A DNA stretch of 64,000 bases from Amborella trichopoda (lineage: Eukaryota > Streptophyta > Magnoliopsida > Amborellales > Amborellaceae): contig NW_006497083.1 of assembly GCF_000471905.2 (NCBI RefSeq), forward strand, positions 2,128,203 through 2,192,202, given 5' to 3'. The stretch's first letter is position 1; each line of letters starts with the position of its first letter. Below are positions 1 to 12,072 of this stretch, piece after piece. Made by a program: the position numbers and the translations under genes. The notes below the pieces were generated by a model, which searched no databases, was not told the origin of the DNA, and was given only the letters and a program-made list of their open reading frames with translations.

Positions 1-514
1 ATTTAAAAAAAAGATCAAAATCTGGCTAACTCCTTGAGAGAACCGGCCAGTTCTTAACAAGCACATGTTGCTTCCCGATGTATGATGGGAACTAGACTAA
101 TCCCACCAATTATCAATATTGATCCATATAGGAATTTTTTAAAACCTTGAAAAAAATGCTAGAAAACTGGTTGACTAAGTCGATCCTGGGGTTTTTCAAC
201 TTGGAAACGTTAGCCTCTCGAACCGGTCCAACTTGAGCGATTCTAAGACAGAAAAAACTTTTAAAAAATATTTTCAATAAGTTCTCTCTATATAATTGTT
301 GTCTCATAAATAATCCCATCTCATCAAGGGATTTAAGTCAATAAAACTTCTTGATCTTAAAAAGGCCTACTAAGGAATGTATTGCCATTCTCATTAACGG
401 TTTTGATTACATCAATGGTAGAATCCTTCGCTAATGCTTATTCTGGTGGAGGTGGTTTTAGTGTGGAATTGAGCAGGTCTATCATTTTTGTTTTGTATGG
501 TGATACAAGATTAT
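1..514. other. Unassigned flank left of the outer LTR element
   Basis: No gene or repeat boundary could be assigned here. A short plus-strand open stretch runs from about 410 to the LTR edge at 514 and includes a Gly-rich piece (GGGGF), but it is too short to name. It may be part of a sequence interrupted by the outer retrotransposon. I could not find its continuation beyond 21723. Confidence 0.3.
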
Positions 515-2866
515 TGAAAGTTCGACTAGTGTAATTTTTATCGGGGATTTTTTTTTTTTTTTTTTGGAAAGAACCACTTGTAAGTAGTCTTATTACAATA
601 ACTCTTGCTTCAAATAAAATAAAAATTTACCAATCCATGATCTTAAGAACTTTGATGCTATTGAATCAAGTTTTTTTAATAAAATAAAAACCACAAATCT
701 TGTGCTTGAGAATATAAAAACTATAGAATTAAATATGCAAGAATAAAAAAATAATGTGGGAGATTAACTCAACCGGGTTTATTACACCTCACACTGAATC
801 ACCACCATCCGATGGCACAAGATAGACGGTCTTCTTCCAATCTCAACTAAAAAAACTAATTTCGGCCAAATTCTATGGAAGCTCTTCAATGTGACTTTTA
901 TGCTCCTCGAGAACTCTTGAGAACCAATACCCAAAAATTACTTCAAAAAAAAAATCCTCCTTTCTAATTTTTTTATTTCAAACCCCCGAAACTAAAGAAG
1001 GAAAGGTGTGTTGAGAATGGGGCGTGGCCCCCCTTTATATAATGGCACGTGGCCCCCGCCCTTTATCTTAAAGAGAGAGGAGATAAACTAAGAGGGAGAG
1101 AAGACAAGATAAAGCAGGAGAGTTGGGTGAGGAAAAAGAGTGAGAGTTACGTGAGAAAAAAAGGGGAGAGAGAGAATGACGTGAGTGGGAGGAGAAACAG
1201 AGTTACGTGAGGAAATTTTTTTTTTTTTTTTCTTCTTTATGAAATGGAGGAGAGAAAGTTTTGGGAGAGAAGATAATATTAGGTCTAAGTTTTTTTATAA
1301 GATTGAATCTGAACTATTGATCAAGAGTAATTTGTGGAATGAGAGATCTTAGTCCTTCATTCTATAAATGAGTCACAACATTACGAAATGTGGTGAACTA
1401 TTATCGTCTTTTCCCTTTCACCATTATCCCATCAAATAAAAATCAATTAATTAAAAATAATGTTTATCAAAAATATATCCATAAGCCTTATCATGTCTTC
1501 TAGAACATCTTACTTAAATATCTTAAAGATAAAACAGTGTATCAACTCAAGCCAATTTTAAATAAAATATATCAACAAATCCAATAAAGAGGAGGATGTG
1601 TCACCCATAAGATAAACCTCCCCTCAAAAGGTGGCGTGCCACCTAAGATAGGGGCTTATGCCCCACATTCTAGAATATGGTGAGGGCCAAAGTACACAAT
1701 GGGCCTCATAAAATTTTACATATTTTAAAATAATAAAATTTAAAATATTATTTGAATATTTAAATCATTAAAAAACCATATTTTTAATTTTATAAATCCA
1801 AATTTCATAAATAAAATATTTAAGAATTTATAAAAATTCAAATAATAATTTTAAAATAATATCTACCATAAAAAAACATAATTAAATTAATTTGATAGCA
1901 AAATGATCTATATGGTCAAGGAATTAAATCAATAATGGGGCACTCCACCTTCAACTGTGGACTATAGGCCATCTTTGCTTTATCATGCCGACCCAGCGTT
2001 GCCCATGATCCACAGTCCAAGTAGGGGCTCATTAGTGGGTCACCAAAGTCTAGTCGACGCGCAAGGGATCGCAATCATAGTCTGTGGATTTCAGGTTCTC
2101 CCCTAGAGACGAGTCAATATCACCTAGACCTGATGCGACCACAACTCTATAGAGCATATGGGTATCTTTCGTACATGCATACACTTCACCGTCAAAGGTA
2201 GCTTGCTCGCTTTCCCAAATGGTCTATCAATATGCATGTCGTGTGATGGTATATGGATGAGGCTTTGGCTCCCGTCTCCGTAGGTCACCATCACACACAA
2301 GGGTCACATAGTCCCTTGGCTCTCTCATTCGGACATACTCCAACATCATCAAGGGATAACCCACTAGAACCCTTATCGGTTTATTTTTTATGCTCAGGCA
2401 ATATGGGTTTTTCCCAATCGACTGGCCTAGACCGTCAAACATAGACTGGTATATGCAAACCTTGTTTGCATGATATAGCTTATAAGGGATCACACTCTCA
2501 CTGAGCCATGATCCACTGTATCAAATGTTTTTTCACAATCACTCATAAGACCTTTAAAGGCCACATAAACCCAACAATTATCCGGGACTTTGGATTGCAA
2601 CTTCATGTTTAAGACTTGGAAGGCTCCCTCCAATTTCTATGGGATCCACCTTTGAAAGTGACATGGTGTGTACTTGAAGCAAATTTTTTGAAAAATAAAT
2701 ATTACTTGAAAATGTCATTTCCCTTGGCCTTTATAAAGGGAGCACAAAATGTTACGCTAGGTAATAGCCAAAATCAGTGATCCTATGTTTCTTCAAAAGA
2801 TTGAGAGTATTATAGCCTTTGGTGAAAATGACTCTAGGGATTCTTATATAAAGGGCAAAAAAGTCA
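515..2866 (-). repeat. 3' LTR of the outer copia-type element
   Basis: This is a direct repeat of 19327-21723, with matching ends and collinear blocks throughout: a T-tract after the start, a purine-rich GAGAG stretch at about 1070-1260, an AT-rich block near 1730-1900, and a block shared with 20809-21490. The LTR is unusually long for copia. The short open reading frames inside (for example at 2227-2493) are not supported as genes because the counterpart LTR breaks them. Confidence 0.8.
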
Positions 2867-3150
2867 AGTCGATTAAGATATTCCTTAATTCATACGGCCT
2901 CCTTGGCTGCCAAATAGCACGTCATGTATTCTGCTTACATGATGGACAATGCCATCGCATCATGTTGATTTCCAAGAAGTTGCTCTCCCTCCAAGCACAA
3001 AAACGTACCCAGATGTAGACTTCACATCATCTGGATCCTTGACATAGTTTGCATCTGTATATCTGAATATCCAAGAAGCTGAAAAAATATGGGACAACTC
3101 CCATTCAATTATTGCACATATAATATATACAAATCTCAACATTTTATGCC
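2867..3150 (-). pseudogene. Copia RNase H C-terminal remnant
   Basis: On the minus strand, 3142-2960 encodes a typical copia RNase H block with YTDANY, DPDD, KSTSGYV and SWKS motifs. After a frame break, the continuation at 2960-2870 still shows an AEY...AAKEAV..KEYL pattern. The block normally includes a catalytic Asp within YTDA, which is present here. Stops and a frameshift interrupt it, and the reading frame runs straight into the LTR without the usual C-terminal tail or a recognisable polypurine tract. This indicates a deletion at the pol/3' LTR junction. It is the only coding evidence for the outer element. Confidence 0.8.
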
Positions 3151-5163
3151 TATATCATGAGGTAGCATAGCAAGTCTCATGCAAAGTGTAATTCAATACC
3201 CACTGGTTTTACAATAAGTAAAATCATTATGAACTACAAAAAAAGTTCAACCACACTAGTCATCTTGGTGGTAAATTCATACAAACCAAGTTATTTAATT
3301 ACCATAATATATGTAAAGGAAGCCTTGCAAGATGGCATTCCTGAAACATTTCCTATAGTTCAAGGTCTTAGGTAATAGATGATTCTAAATAACTACAAAC
3401 ATGAATCAAGGCATATGGGTATTTTAAAAAGCCTGTGCATGACAAACTTTCTCCCAATTTTATAAATACCTTGAAAGCATAATGATTTTCTCCCTTTTAA
3501 AAAAAAATTGACTTGGGATATATATATCACAAGTAATGGTTAGTTAATAGTATGACGGTTTAAAATGATTTTTCATAAAGGCTTAGTGGACCTAATATGA
3601 CTATGGGGTTTTCTCAAAACGATATTCATAGACTTAGGTTTTTTTCTCAAAATATCCAATTTAATATTAAAATATATGTTTACTCTTCACAAATCATTTT
3701 ACCGCATTCACCTACCAAGTCATGTTTTATAGCTACAAAAACTAGCCGTAAAGTTCATATAACAATTTTATCTAAAACAAAGCATGACTAAAGAATGGTT
3801 ATGAAAATCATGACAAAAATTTCTTTTCGGCGAATATTGAGACTTTATGAAGAGATCATCATTACATGCAACACATCATATTATTGAACATTATTGGGAG
3901 GATGGCTATTAAGACCAAGTTCTATCAGAACACTCGTTTTATGCTTACATAGTTGAATGAGCTATATCCATATCTCGTATCTCATACTTAACATCTCCAT
4001 GTATATGACTACCTTAAGTAGTTTGTACTCTTAGTAAAAAGAGGCACTATAACACATGTTATTCATAAATAAGATCTTTCAAATTCGTTAGCACTTTTCA
4101 CTCAATATCCATATACTTCAAACATATTCATAAAACCATTAGCCAAAGCATATAAAAAGTTACTGAATCCTCTTTCCCTATATGACCTTACCATGTAATA
4201 TGAGATAGCTTTCATACCTCAAAAACCATGTAGTGTGGTACTTGAGCTTTCTTGCTCCGTTACTTTTACAATCGTTTGGCGATCTTGGAAGAGCACACAA
4301 CTGATGAAGAATCTATTGGTCTTCACTTTCACATGTCACGATGTGTCCATCTCTAAGGCACTTGGATTCTTCTTTGTATCACACTGTAAAGAAAAACGTA
4401 TTTTTTATCCCATCATTTCAAATATCACAAATTTGATTCTCCCACTGATATTTTAACTTTTCTTTACTACCCCCAAGCCTCTCTATATATCCCTTCATTT
4501 CAGAGAAACCAAAATGTTTTTGTAGGTATTGTGTTTCTCATTCTTTCTGTTATTCTCAGATCGAACATTCTTCATTCTTCATATAGAGTGTCGTACCTTT
4601 CAACTCTGCATTACCTCTCTCAGAAGTTTTATTATAATAAACCATATGCATGACACACTATAAAACCCCTTTTAAATCAGCCCTAAAAATGTCTCCATTA
4701 CTAGGAATCCAAAGATGTTCATTAACATGCCACATCTTTTGATTTACTACAGAATAGAACAAGAGTGTCCTATGATAAAAATATGATATCTCTCAATTTC
4801 TCTCCAAATCCTTTTTGAGTATTAAAATAGGCTCAATAATATAAAATAATGCTCAATTCCATCCTTAAATCACACCATTTAGTGAGTCTACCTTTTAATG
4901 ACTTTTACATCATAATGCAATTTTCTCAGCAGAAAATCAGGCAGAGCATCTCTCAACAAAAAAATTGTTTCCCTCAAATCTCAAAGAATTTCTACCTAAA
5001 ATCTCTTGTGTTGAAAACTAGATTCAAAATCAAATCTTAATATCATGGTGTGAATCCCAAATAATATATTTTTTCAGAGAAATAAATAAGTTGACATACA
5101 CATCACAAAATAACTTATACTGTAGAATTTCATGATGAATATTGTCTAGCTAAATTGTATGTT
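3151..5163. other. Non-coding interior of the outer element
   Basis: This AT-rich sequence lies between the RNase H remnant and the nested gypsy 3' LTR. Both strands are littered with stops and I recognise no protein motif. By position it is internal sequence of the outer copia-type element (or replacement sequence within it) that continues on the other side of the nested insertion at 18405. Confidence 0.5.
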
Positions 5164-6354
5164 TGTTTACACTCCGATCTGCGTCGATCTCTGTGATGAG
5201 GTCTGCTCAAATATTAGCAAAAATTATATTATTTTTTCAAAGGTAGAGAACGTGCGGTCACTTAAATTATGGGCACATAAAAATCCCAGATCTATATAAA
5301 TCCGGTCTTTTTTTTGGTCCACTAGCAGCGTCATCTCCAAATCCCTATTTGACCTAAAAACGCTTCTAAATTTAATTAAATCTAAGGATGAATTAGTTTC
5401 CAGAAAAAATAAAATAAAACAGATAATTAAATGATGAAAAACAAACTAAATTAATCAAAGAAAGATAAACTTACCTCTAGGGACCTGAAACCCGGAGTTT
5501 TGGGCTTGGATCGGACCGCTGTTCTGATTTACGTCACCATCTCATTTTTTGGATTCCTTTGCTTGCTAGAATTGGTAGATCTAAAGTTCTTTTGACCTAG
5601 ATCTAGGGTTCCTAAGGTAAGGGGAAAAACTGAGAATTTTAGTTAGGGTCTACCAAGGCTTTTCTTGGGATTGAAGGAGAATTTTTTTAGTTTTCTAAGA
5701 GTTTTGGGATCTCCAAAGATTGGAGGAGAATTTCCTTTGTTTTCTAAAGGTTTTGGAATCTTTAGATGTTGAATATGACTTTTGCGATTTTTTCCAATTT
5801 TTTGGGATTTTTCCTAAATTTTTAGGATTTTTTTAAGGGTTATTCCAATTTTTTGTATTTTTGGGCTATTTTTCTAATTTGGAGAATTTTTAAGTTTTTT
5901 TGGTCTCTTTTTTCTCTCTCTGTTTGGGTTAGAGAGAGGGGTATTTATAAGATTCAATTGGTGATTTTTCTTAAATTTTTTTTGAGTTTTTTTCGGAAAT
6001 TCTTGGATTTATCTAGAAGTTTAGCCTTATCTAATCAAAGAAAACGCATTTACTGTATCATCAAATGAGTTTACTGCATCATCAACCCATGTCAGGGCCT
6101 GTCGGGCCCATTATAGCCCGACCCACGGCCCGACAGTTGGGTCTCACAAGGACTAAATTATCATTTGTTATATCTTTTTATCCGTAGGTCTGATTCAGGC
6201 AATTCTTTGACTATTAGAAAGCTCTTGGGCTCTACTTCAAATTGGAATATGATTTGGTAGTTTTGGGGCAATTAAATTGGGTATACTAGGATTATGTAAT
6301 TTAAAGGGTTTAGAAAACCATAGAATTTGCCAGATTTAAAATGAGGTGTCTACA
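5164..6354 (-). repeat. 3' LTR of the Tat-like gypsy element
   Basis: Direct repeat of 17201-18404. It starts TGTTTACACTCCGATCTG on the plus strand and ends GGTGTCTACA. Differences from the other copy are scattered substitutions and small indels. The LTR is followed on the plus strand by a weak pyrimidine/T-rich stretch (6355-6370), the likely degenerate polypurine-tract region on the minus strand. Confidence 0.9.
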
Positions 6355-7119
6355 GTTGCTCATTTTTTACACTCCTTGTCCTTCGAGGGACAGGTGAATG
6401 GCAAAGAAGTAGACATTTTGGCGTTCCATATCCTTCGAGGGGCAGGTGAACGTCAAAGATAAAACATACATTTTAAATTTCTTCTTGAGGTCACGTGATC
6501 TGGGGGCACATCAATTATTCTTCCAAATCAGTGCGCTCACCGAGCTCACCCACCTAGAACATTTTTCCTTCTAGGGTTTTCGGCATGAGATGTCGGTAAG
6601 TTACACAAGCTTGAAACACGAGTTAGATTTTCTAGCCATGCCACCTAACTTCAGGGTTTGTAGTTTGAATTTTTAACCTTGGCATTTTGTTTGATCTCTT
6701 TAGGGTTTCCTAAGGCTGTCTATAAGAAAATGCTTTTTATAAGAAGAGACTTGTCTGATCGAATCTGAAGTGAGAGACGAGGCAGCAATGCGGCAATTGC
6801 GGTAACGCGGTAATCATCATATACAGGTGTCCAAGCTCCTTCGTTTTTTTAAGACTTTTTTTTTAGAATTTTTTAAAGGAGGGGGAGATTTGAAATAGAA
6901 CCCGGAGCAAAGACATGTTACGATTTTTACAAAGAAAATAAAATATTTTGGAAAACACAAGACATATAGTGAAAAATTTGAAAAGAGAGAGATATTTCAA
7001 AAAACAAGGTTGTTTAGCAGTTTTAACTCCTGCAACCATTGAGCAGTTTTAACTCCTGCAACCATTGAGCCCTCTAAGAAGATTAGCGTCATGCAGCGAT
7101 GGATCATACACCCGACCCT

Positions 7120-7680
7120 TTTACGTCAATATGAGGATAGACGGAATCCATCGAATAGGGTGGTTGTGCCCTAGATACACCTGACCTTTTTGTGTCATAC
7201 GGGACTAGACGGTGTCTGCCTTGGCTCTTTTACGTCGCATGAGTTTGATGTTTTTCCATAGAACATGGTGGTTGCGCTCTGGATAACCCGACCTTTCACA
7301 TCATACAGGGATAGAAGGCACCAGCCTCGGCTCTTTTACGTCAAACGAATTTGATATTTTTCTATTGAAACAGGGTGGTTGTGCTCTGAATACACCCGAC
7401 CTTTCACGTCATACAAGGCTAGACAATACCTGTCTCGACGCTTTTACATCGCACGAGTTTGACGTTTTTCTATTGAACAGGGTGGTTGTGCCTTGGATAC
7501 ACCCGACCTTTCACATCATACAGGGATAGACGGTCCCTGTCTCGGCTCTTTTACGTTGTACGAGTTGACGTTTTTCTATTGAACATGGTGGTTGTGCGCT
7601 GGATACACCAACCTTTCAGTTCATACGAGGCTGGACAGTCCTTGTATCAACTCTTTTACGTCGCACAAGTTTGATGTTTT
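7120..7680. repeat. Tandem array of about five ~107-bp units
   Basis: The GGTGGTTG core recurs at about 7159, 7267, 7374, 7481 and 7587, giving steps of 108, 107, 107 and 106 bp. Each unit contains an ACACCCGACCTTTCACGTCAT-like block, a CTGTCTCGGCTCTTTTACGTC block and a GAGTTTGACGTTTTTC block. Units are diverged by substitutions and small indels. Confidence 0.85.
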
Positions 7681-7930
7681 TCCTGTCTTGATTCTTTAAC
7701 GTCACACGAGTTTGACGTTTGTCCTGCTCGACTCTTTAACATCACACGAGTTTGATGTTTATCCTTTCTTAGCTCTTTTACGTCACACGAGTTTGACGTT
7801 TATCCTGTCTCGGCTGTTTAACGTCGCACGAGCTTGACGCTTATCCTGTCTTGGCTCTTTTACGTCGCACGAGTTTGACGTTTATCCTATCTCGACTCTG
7901 TTACATCACACGAGTTTGACATTTTATGAA
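7681..7930. repeat. Tandem array of six ~41-bp units
   Basis: The ACGAG trinucleotide core (gag) falls at 7708, 7748, 7789, 7830, 7871 and 7912, steps of 40-41 bp. The unit reads roughly TCCTGTCTCGGCTCTTTTAC followed by GTCGCACGAGTTTGACGTTTA. It is a sub-segment of the 107-bp unit next to it, so the 41-bp array arose by amplifying one part of the larger repeat. Confidence 0.9.
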
Positions 7931-8879
7931 TTAGACTTTGGGACATCGTACGCACACACAGGGATGAGCTTGCCTCATTTTGCCTCAAGAGATCTAGTTC
8001 ATAGAAAAATGCTCTGAGACTAGCCAATATCTTTATTGGCGAGGTTCATCCATCTCCGATATATGGTACTTGGTAATTATACTCATACAACCATGGAGTA
8101 CTTGGCTAGTTTCAAGCCTTCATAACAAGCGTAGGAAGTTGGCTTCGAGAACGAGGCCAGATCGACTGACAGTTGAACCTCTTGTAGTCATGGAGGAACT
8201 CCTTTCTAAAAGGGTTTTGGAAATGGAAGGTTTTAATAATCAAATTGAAAAAACGCTTTTAAAAGGGACGGGCCTTACAGTTTTGCCACTTGTGGCCACT
8301 TTGGTGGTCATTTTCTTTATTATATATTACCTAAAGATGATGACATGATTTTCTTGTGGGATCGTGAGAACTCAAAAGTCTCGAAGTTGTCTTTTTACCT
8401 TTGGAGCTTTCAGCCTTTGCTTCACCGGTCCATGAAGAGTTCTCTCGATTCTCGCTAAGCTTCCATCTTAGAGAGGTCTCGATGTTCTTCAAGGATTTGT
8501 CGAAGTCACTTCAGTTTTCTATTCATATCATGCTCCCACATCTTTCTGAGTTGGTTATGTTGGGAACTTGCAGAGTTTAAAAAGAGCCTTCTTCCTCAGG
8601 GTCTGCTTGTGCCGTATTGTTGGAACTTGTAAGTACTTGTTTGTACTTTAAGTGTTTTTGAATTAGAAGTTCTTTCTTGGATTTTTTTACTTTTTTTATT
8701 TTTTTTATTTTTTATTTTTACCTGTGATGCCCTTTCAGGTTTTCACCACGTCCTTTTTTTTTTTTTAATGATACTTTTTCAGGTTTTCACCACTCTTTTG
8801 AGCTCATTACGGGTAGTATTTTTTGAGATACATCGCATTGATGGGGTCGTTGAGCTCTCACCCCTCTTGATTCTTGATC

Positions 8880-10008
8880 TTGTACGAATTGCCTGTGTGC
8901 ACTCGGGTGACCACGAATGACCCCTCTCAATTAGGTTTGAACTTGACTAAAGGGTGTGGATTTTCCGAAGTGTGGAAGATTTTCTTGAGTACCATGTCGA
9001 GGAACAACTTTACTTTGGTATGCCCTCTCAATTCTACGCGAGTAGGCAACAATATTTTGTGTTGCTCGTAGTCGTCTTTCATCCAAATTAACGAGAGCAA
9101 CGATTCGTGCTTCACTCTTTTGTTCTTCATCTGAGAATATTTATGAATAAGCACTCAGAGAGACGATATCTCAACTTTAATAGGTAACACTGCTTGTTTA
9201 CTATATACCAATGAGTACGGGGTCATGCTAGTAGGAGTCTTCTTGGTTGTCTGATAGGCCCATAGCGCGTCAGTTAGCTTTTCGTGCCAATCTTTCCACT
9301 TTCTATTATTCTGTCTATAATTCTGATAAGTCCTTTGTTTGTAGCCTCTGCTTGTCAATTTCGTTGAGGGTAGTAAGGTGTGGAGAATTTCTGTGTTATC
9401 CCAAATTTTTTACACACCTTAGAGACCTTTTCATTTTTGAGATTGGATCCATTGTCAGTAATGATTGACTCAGGAACACCGAACCTGAATACAATATTGT
9501 TCTTTATGAAATGGGCAACATGTTGTCCCTCAATTTTGACAAATCATGAGGGCGCCACCCAATTAGTGATGTACTCTGTAGCCGTTAATATAAAACGGTG
9601 GCTATTTGAGGCTTTCGGTGAGATCATTTCGATGATATCAAGACCCCACATGGCCAAGGGCCATAGAGACGGTGTTAAGTTAAGTGGTACGGACGATGGA
9701 TAGAAGAGGTCTTCATAAAACTGACATTTGGGACACCTCTTTACGAACTTCCAACAATCTTCAGCCATGATGTTCCAGTAATAGCCTTGGTGCCTGATTT
9801 TTCGAGCTAAGGCAACTGCGCCGGAATGACCTCTTTCATTGTGTAACTCTGTCAGTACTTGGTCAATTTCTGGTTGATTAAGATACAGTAGAATGATGTC
9901 ATCAAAGGACGTTTTGAACATGAGATCACCTCTTACTAAGAATCCCATAGAAAACCTTCGAAGGGCTTTTTTTATCCTTTTTGGTGACTCCTTCAGGGTA
10001 TAACCCAT
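8880..10008 (-). pseudogene. Integrase of the Tat-like gypsy element
   Basis: The N-terminal open block 10008-9544 carries an HHCC zinc finger (H..GHSG, CPKCQF) and the first catalytic Asp in WGLDII. Next, out of frame, comes the block with the second catalytic Asp in ITDNGSN (about 9450) and a QAEATNK segment that supplies the Glu. A TGA stop at 9355-9357 splits that segment. The block 9358-9155 matches the post-core region (W....L..ALWAYQTT....PTSMTPYSLVY), and 9154-8927 is its C-terminal continuation. The DDE residues are all visible, but at least one stop and frameshifts disable the protein. It would insert the cDNA into the genome. Confidence 0.85.
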
Positions 10009-10036
10009 CTTTCAGCAAGGACAAAACATCGTGGAA

Positions 10037-10771
10037 CTATGGTTTTACCTTAACTAACGCATTTGAAGCCACGAGAGATACTTCCCCATCGTTCTCATTT
10101 TCTTGCTCTATTTCTTCTTCGATCCTTGCTAGGGAAGGATCATGTTGGTTCTTGATATAGAATGGCACCGTGGTGATTTCTGGAGGAATATCAACTATTG
10201 AAGCGAGGGTCGCAAGGGCGTCGACGAACCGATGATTTTCCCTAGTTACATGCTGAAAAGTGACTTTCTTGAAATATGAGATCATCTTTTCCAACTTTTC
10301 TTGATAGGGCTTGAGATTTTCTTTTTTCACCTTCCAAATCCCTTGAACTTGGTTTATGACGAATAAGGAGTCACCAATCACTCGTATTTGTTGGATTTTC
10401 ATTCCCATGGCATTCTCGAGCCCGACTATGAAGGCTTCATATTCAACAACGTTATTGGCACATGAGAAATTCAATTTAATGGCCGTCGAAATTAAAATCT
10501 TCTCCAGTGAGCATAGTATGACTCCTATACCTGATCCGTATTCATTCATTGTACCATAGAAGTATAGCTCCGAAATTGATTCCTCAATTGATAAGAGGTT
10601 CTCATTAGGGAGATCCGGGTTGACGGGAGTGTTATTTGGCAGTACGTGTTCAACTAAGTGATCAGCAATGACTTGTCCTTTGATCGAGTTTTGAGTAACA
10701 TATTCGATATCAAACTCACTCAATAGCATTTTCCACTTCGTCAAACTTCCGTTCAGGACTGGTCTCTCCAA
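10037..10771 (-). pseudogene. RNase H region with second (archaeal-type) RNase H, Tat lineage
   Basis: This 244-residue open stretch begins with the end of the RT-linked RNase H/connection (LLSEFDIEYVTQ, IADHL). It continues into a second RNase H of the type known from Tat/Ogre elements. Acidic positions seen are EYEAF (Glu), VIGDSLFVI (Asp) and RFVDALATLAS (Asp). The first catalytic position, normally Asp in YFDG, reads Tyr (YFYG) because of a TAT codon, so activity is doubtful. The frame itself is uninterrupted over this block, which is unusual in this element. Confidence 0.85.
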
Positions 10772-10860
10772 TAGGTACTTGAGTGGGTATATTTTTGAGA
10801 TGAGTTTAACTGAATGAGATAAGACATAGTGTCTTAACTTCTACATGACCCACATAAGTG

Positions 10861-12072
10861 TCAAGCAATGCTCTTCACATCCGTGTATCTTGTCACATAG
10901 TCCACCATAGTCTTGCTGATATAGTATATCGTTTGTTCTTTTCTATGGTCATCGTATTGTCCTAATATTGCCCCCATGGTCTTATCTCTCACTGACATGT
11001 ATAAGAACATGGGTTTATCTGGATTAAGAGTACTAAGGATGGGAGATTTGGTAAGGTACTCCTTGATTTGATCAAACTTTCCTTGGCACTCATTATGCCA
11101 AATGAATGGGGTATCTTTCTTGAGTAGTCTATTAAACGGTGCGCATTTGTCTGCTAGTTGTGAGATAAAACGCCTTATGGCTTGTATGCGACCTTGCAGC
11201 CCACGAATTTCTCTGATGTTCCGGGGAGAGGGCATTTCAATGATGGCTCGTATTTTGGATGGGTCCACCTCAATGCCTATTTGGCTTACTATAAAGCCTA
11301 ATAATTTTTCGGATTCAACCGCAACGGCACATTTTTGCAGATTGAGTTTGAGTTGATGTTTCCAGAGCCTTTTGAAAATGGTTCTTAGGTTGGTGAGATG
11401 ATCAGGCCAGGTCTTTGACTTGACCAGAATGTCGTCGACATAGTTTTCCATGATGGGGAGCATTAAGTCGTGGAAGATGCTAGTCATTACCCGCTGATAA
11501 GTTGCCCCTGCATTTTTTAGGCCAAAGGGCATGACTTTGTAGCAGTAAGTTCCCTATTGTGTTATAAACGAAGTTTCCATGATGGGGAGCATTAAGTCGT
11601 GGAAGATGCTAGTCATTACCCGCTGATAAGTTGCCCCTGCATTTTTTAGGCCAAAGGGCATGACTTTGTAGCAGTAAGTTCCCTATTGTGTTATAAACGA
11701 AGTCTTAGTCTGGTCTTCTTCTGCCATGAAGAAATAGTTGTAACCTGAAATGCCATCCATGAATGACAACATCTCGTACCTCGCAGCGTTGTCGACTAAA
11801 GAAATCATTTTTTCTCGCTCCTCAGGAGATAGGGAGGTTCCAATCTTGGTTAACATTGGGTCTTTCTCAGTTCTTAAGTTTATGTTGATCGTTTTTTCAA
11901 TGATATCCGTTGGGTCTCCATCGAACCTCTTCTTGAATTGCTCAACATGGGAAGTGAGTTCCTCAGGTTGAGAGATTTCTTCAATCTCTTGGCTCTTTTG
12001 ATCTTCGTCTTGTTCATCCAATTCGTCATCTTGGGTATTGTGCGCCGTTATCGGGCTATCTTGAGTGTTCAC
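10861..12072 (-). pseudogene. Reverse transcriptase of the Tat-like gypsy element
   Basis: The segment 12072-11683 holds the RT N-terminal side (LSFMDGISGYN, with the first catalytic Asp) and ends at a TAG (11683-11685). The segment 11532-10861 holds MPFGLKNAGATYQR, the YVDD catalytic box, LNLQKC, LLGFIVS and the thumb/connection. It also holds the start of the RT-linked RNase H (LYMSVRDKTMGAILGQ). Between them lies a perfect in-frame 129-bp tandem duplication described separately. RT would copy element RNA to cDNA. The stop and duplication make this copy inactive. Confidence 0.9.
11446..11703 (-). repeat. Perfect 129-bp tandem duplication inside RT
   Basis: The two copies 11446-11574 and 11575-11703 are identical as read. 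129 bp is 43 codons, so the duplication keeps the frame and repeats the RT segment from the TSFITQ box to IMEN just before YVDD. Both copies carry the same TAG (11554-11556 and 11683-11685), so the stop predates the duplication. The perfect identity suggests a recent event or an assembly artefact. Confidence 0.95.

Larger units (their letters stand above)
6355..8880 (-). other. 3' untranslated spacer of the Tat-like element
   Basis: This is about 2.5 kb between the last integrase coding sequence and the 3' LTR. It is non-coding on both strands apart from chance frames. It contains the tandem arrays at 7120-7930 and T-rich tracts at about 8690-8770. Long 3' spacers of this kind are characteristic of Tat/Ogre-type elements and are a known birthplace of satellite repeats. 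Confidence 0.7.

Noticed and set aside
7120..7930. CRISPR-like array
   Set aside because: Units are contiguous and diverged with no unique spacers, lie in a plant retrotransposon spacer, and have no cas genes.
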